15,674 nucleotides of DNA from Planctomycetes bacterium RBG_16_41_13 (GTDB lineage: Bacteria > Planctomycetota > Brocadiia > Brocadiales > Brocadiaceae): the NCBI GenBank assembly GCA_001828295.1, contig MHYI01000288.1, positions 1-15,674 on the forward strand, read 5' to 3'. The notes beneath the pieces were generated by a model. The model did not search any database. It had not been told where the DNA came from and was given only the letters and a program-made list of their open reading frames with translations. A program made the translations under genes and the position numbers. Numbering within the stretch: position 1 is the stretch's first letter; each line of letters opens with the position of its first letter. This document shows positions 14,532 to 15,674 of this stretch, piece after piece.

Positions 14532-14678
14532 ATGTGGAACAGGAGCGGTTGTACGGGGCGCAAGAACGCAGGGATATTGACCTTCAAAACTCCTGATCCG
14601 GTGGAATTTGATTTGATACCGGATTATATACAAGAGTCCTTATTTATGAGCAGATGCAGGATGGGTAAAGCGAAGTGA
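14532..14678 (+). CDS. Possible small ORF (48 aa), low confidence
   Basis: ATG 14532 opens 48 codons ending at TGA 14676-14678. The middle (GILTFKTPDPVEFDLIPDYI) has protein-like composition, and the last residues are encoded by the left arm and loop of the palindrome at 14654-14691. AAAAGG lies close upstream but at poor spacing; an in-frame GTG at 14520 is an alternative. No family was recognised. It could be a relic whose end was overwritten by the repeat. Confidence 0.2.
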   Translation: MWNRSGCTGRKNAGILTFKTPDPVEFDLIPDYIQESLFMSRCRMGKAK

Positions 14679-14691
14679 ACCCATCCTGCAT
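14654..14691. repeat. 13-bp palindrome, REP-like (GATGGGTAAAGCGAAGTGAACCCATC type)
   Basis: ATGCAGGATGGGT (14654-14666) pairs perfectly with ACCCATCCTGCAT (14679-14691) around a 12-nt loop, AAAGCGAAGTGA. In one frame it reads GWVKRSEP, matching from memory the widespread bacterial palindromic repeat often mis-annotated as peptides containing GWVKRSETHP. It differs from the CACGGACAAAC repeat at 2599 and 4620, so at least two palindrome families are present. Confidence 0.75.
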
Positions 14692-14734
14692 GTCTTGATA
14701 TGAAAAGAGCATAGTGTTACCAAATGTTGAATTA

Positions 14735-14773
14735 ATTCAAAATTTAACATTTAAAATTCAAAATTCAAAATTT
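14735..14773. repeat. AT-rich ATTCAAAATT-type tandem repeat
   Basis: ATTCAAAATT, ATTTAAAATT and ATTCAAAATTC-like units follow in tandem. Strings of this type are frequent low-complexity intergenic repeats. This one sits just after the stop of the SBBP protein gene and has no hairpin with a T run that would mark a terminator. Confidence 0.5.
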
Positions 14774-14796
14774 CCCCGTGTTCCCGTCATAACACG

Positions 14797-15674
14797 TCAT
14801 TGAGTTACCCTTACTTTGACTTTTACCTTACTATTTGAGTCACTTGACACAAACTTTACCGTTGCCTTCCCCTTCTTTACGCCTTCGACCGCAAACACTG
14901 CCTGTCCATTATCATCTGTGATTGCATTTTCAGGAGATAGGGAAATATTGTTTCCCCCCTTAACGATTTCCCAGGTGAGCAGCGCACCATAGCGAGGGTC
15001 GCCCCCCTTACATGCAACTGTTATCGTTACCGGTACGGAAGAAGTAAGGGCAATTTCCATAATCCGCTGATCCGCAGTTACCGTCTCCCTCTCACACTGC
15101 ACTGACGTTTTGAATGACATTTCACCGCCGTACAATGTCCCTACGCTGTTTTTTGCCGCCAGCCGATAATAATATGTTGTATTGAAACTCAGACTGCTGA
15201 CGTTACTACTTATAGAAATATCATCATATCCGCCAGCCGTTAGTTCGTCTGTTGTATTATCATAAGAACCGCTCACCGTTCCGTACTCAAACCATGCTAT
15301 CGTTGACAACCCGGCGGCATTAATTGTCCCGTGCAATGTAGCCGATTCAACGGTTACATGTGACGCCTCACCCGTAGTTACTTCCCCGCTTGCCGAAAGT
15401 AAGCTGTCGAATCGTGATAGGAAGGCATTGCCGGACTCACTATTAAAACTGGCGCCATATGCTCCTTCTGTGACCGGGAAATCATTCGAATACGTTGAAC
15501 CTGCAATATACACACCACCGCCAGTACCCAAAACCATCGCGAGGGATTTATCATCATCCGCCCCCCCCAGATACGTTGAAGCAAGCAGACTGGTCAGGTC
15601 GCTGTTGAATTTTGAGAGAAACACATCCGCACCGCCGTTAAATGATTCGTCAAAAACGTTAGCAGTTGTAGGAA
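14797..15674 (-). CDS. SBBP-repeat beta-propeller protein with FN3-like and Ig-like C-terminus (5' part outside window)
   Basis: The frame is open to the right edge, so the GTG at 15624 is internal and the true start lies outside; 291 residues are visible. The first about 95 carry SBBP (seven-bladed beta-propeller) repeats: GGADVFLSKF, STYLGGADDD, VYIAGSTYSNDFPVTEGAYG and AFLSRFDS. A fibronectin-III-like domain follows (about 98-188: ASHVTVESATLHGTI, WFEYGT, TTYYYRLAAKNSVGT). Next is a bacterial Ig-like domain (about 196-291) with ITDDNGQAVFAVEG and TVKFVS. Such proteins are usually large, secreted or cell-surface, and involved in adhesion or the cell envelope, though biochemical roles are mostly unknown. 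No sorting signal or membrane anchor is seen at the C-terminus (VRVTQ). TGA at 14797-14799 ends the gene. Confidence 0.88.
   Translation of the reverse strand, partial: PTTANVFDESFNGGADVFLSKFNSDLTSLLASTYLGGADDDKSLAMVLGTGGGVYIAGSTYSNDFPVTEGAYGASFNSESGNAFLSRFDSLLSASGEVTTGEASHVTVESATLHGTINAAGLSTIAWFEYGTVSGSYDNTTDELTAGGYDDISISSNVSSLSFNTTYYYRLAAKNSVGTLYGGEMSFKTSVQCERETVTADQRIMEIALTSSVPVTITVACKGGDPRYGALLTWEIVKGGNNISLSPENAITDDNGQAVFAVEGVKKGKATVKFVSSDSNSKVKVKVRVTQ

Larger units (their letters stand above)
13815..14796. other. Long intergenic region, hairpin-rich, possible gene relics
   Basis: No convincing intact gene is seen. The left third (13900-14000) is extremely AT-rich. Hairpins: CACAGA/TCTGTG with a T run (14059-14083, terminator-like on plus), CTTGG-TTCG-CCAAG (14207-14220), TCACC-ACTAA-GGTGA (14222-14236), and GAGGGGG/CCCCCTC (14303-14347). 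Further right are CTGTC-GTAC/GTAC-GACAG (14359-14385), GCCTTG/CAAGGC (14438-14455), ATCCGGT/ACCGGAT (14596-14624) and the 13-bp palindrome at 14654. GAAAGCCTTGT occurs twice (14434 and 14492). Two weak open frames (14107-14331 minus, 14532-14678 plus) are listed separately. The mixture suggests accumulated repeats and decayed mobile or accessory DNA. Confidence 0.6.

Noticed and set aside
1..15674. CRISPR array or defence island
   Set aside because: The repeats present are palindromes in pairs or single copies; there are no regularly spaced direct repeats with unique spacers and no cas or defence genes.

Overview
The window comes from an AT-rich bacterial chromosome. Gene content and style suggest an anammox-type planctomycete (Brocadiales, Kuenenia/Brocadia-like): compact informational genes, a beta-propeller surface protein with SBBP repeats, and intergenic space full of short palindromic repeats. 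This assignment rests on recall of such genomes and is not proven by the sequence.

Left edge (1-1104): the 5' part of dnaA lies on the minus strand, running off the edge. Next to it are about 730 non-coding bases with one perfect DnaA box and an AT-rich stretch, a candidate chromosomal origin. Next on the plus strand (1105-4531) are a TPR lipoprotein, hypoxanthine phosphoribosyltransferase (hpt) and a B12-binding-type radical SAM protein. Two near-identical palindromic repeats flank the radical SAM gene.

Core (4697-11252, minus strand): thrS-infC-rpmI-rplT-pheS-pheT, the same order as in E. coli. It encodes two aminoacyl-tRNA synthetases, IF3 and ribosomal proteins L35 and L20. Three points stand out. 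infC appears to start at an AUU codon. A strong terminator-type hairpin stands between rplT and pheS, where E. coli has its pheM attenuator. The 229-nt infC-rpmI gap holds further secondary structure. PheT is a compact form without the EMAP-like tRNA-binding domain.

Right part: a 646-bp divergent intergenic region carries a convincing promoter for mtnP (methylthioadenosine phosphorylase, plus strand). mtnP converges on pgeF (peptidoglycan editing factor, minus strand), with a nested inverted-repeat element between them. hpt and mtnP both serve purine salvage. About 980 bp of mostly non-coding, hairpin-rich sequence follows, with possible gene relics and a palindromic repeat. The window ends in the C-terminal part of a large secreted SBBP/FN3-like/Ig-like protein on the minus strand.

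No tRNA, rRNA, CRISPR array or complete insertion sequence was seen. No clearly new multi-gene system is visible; the most informative unusual signals are regulatory (translation operon, origin region) and repeat-related.
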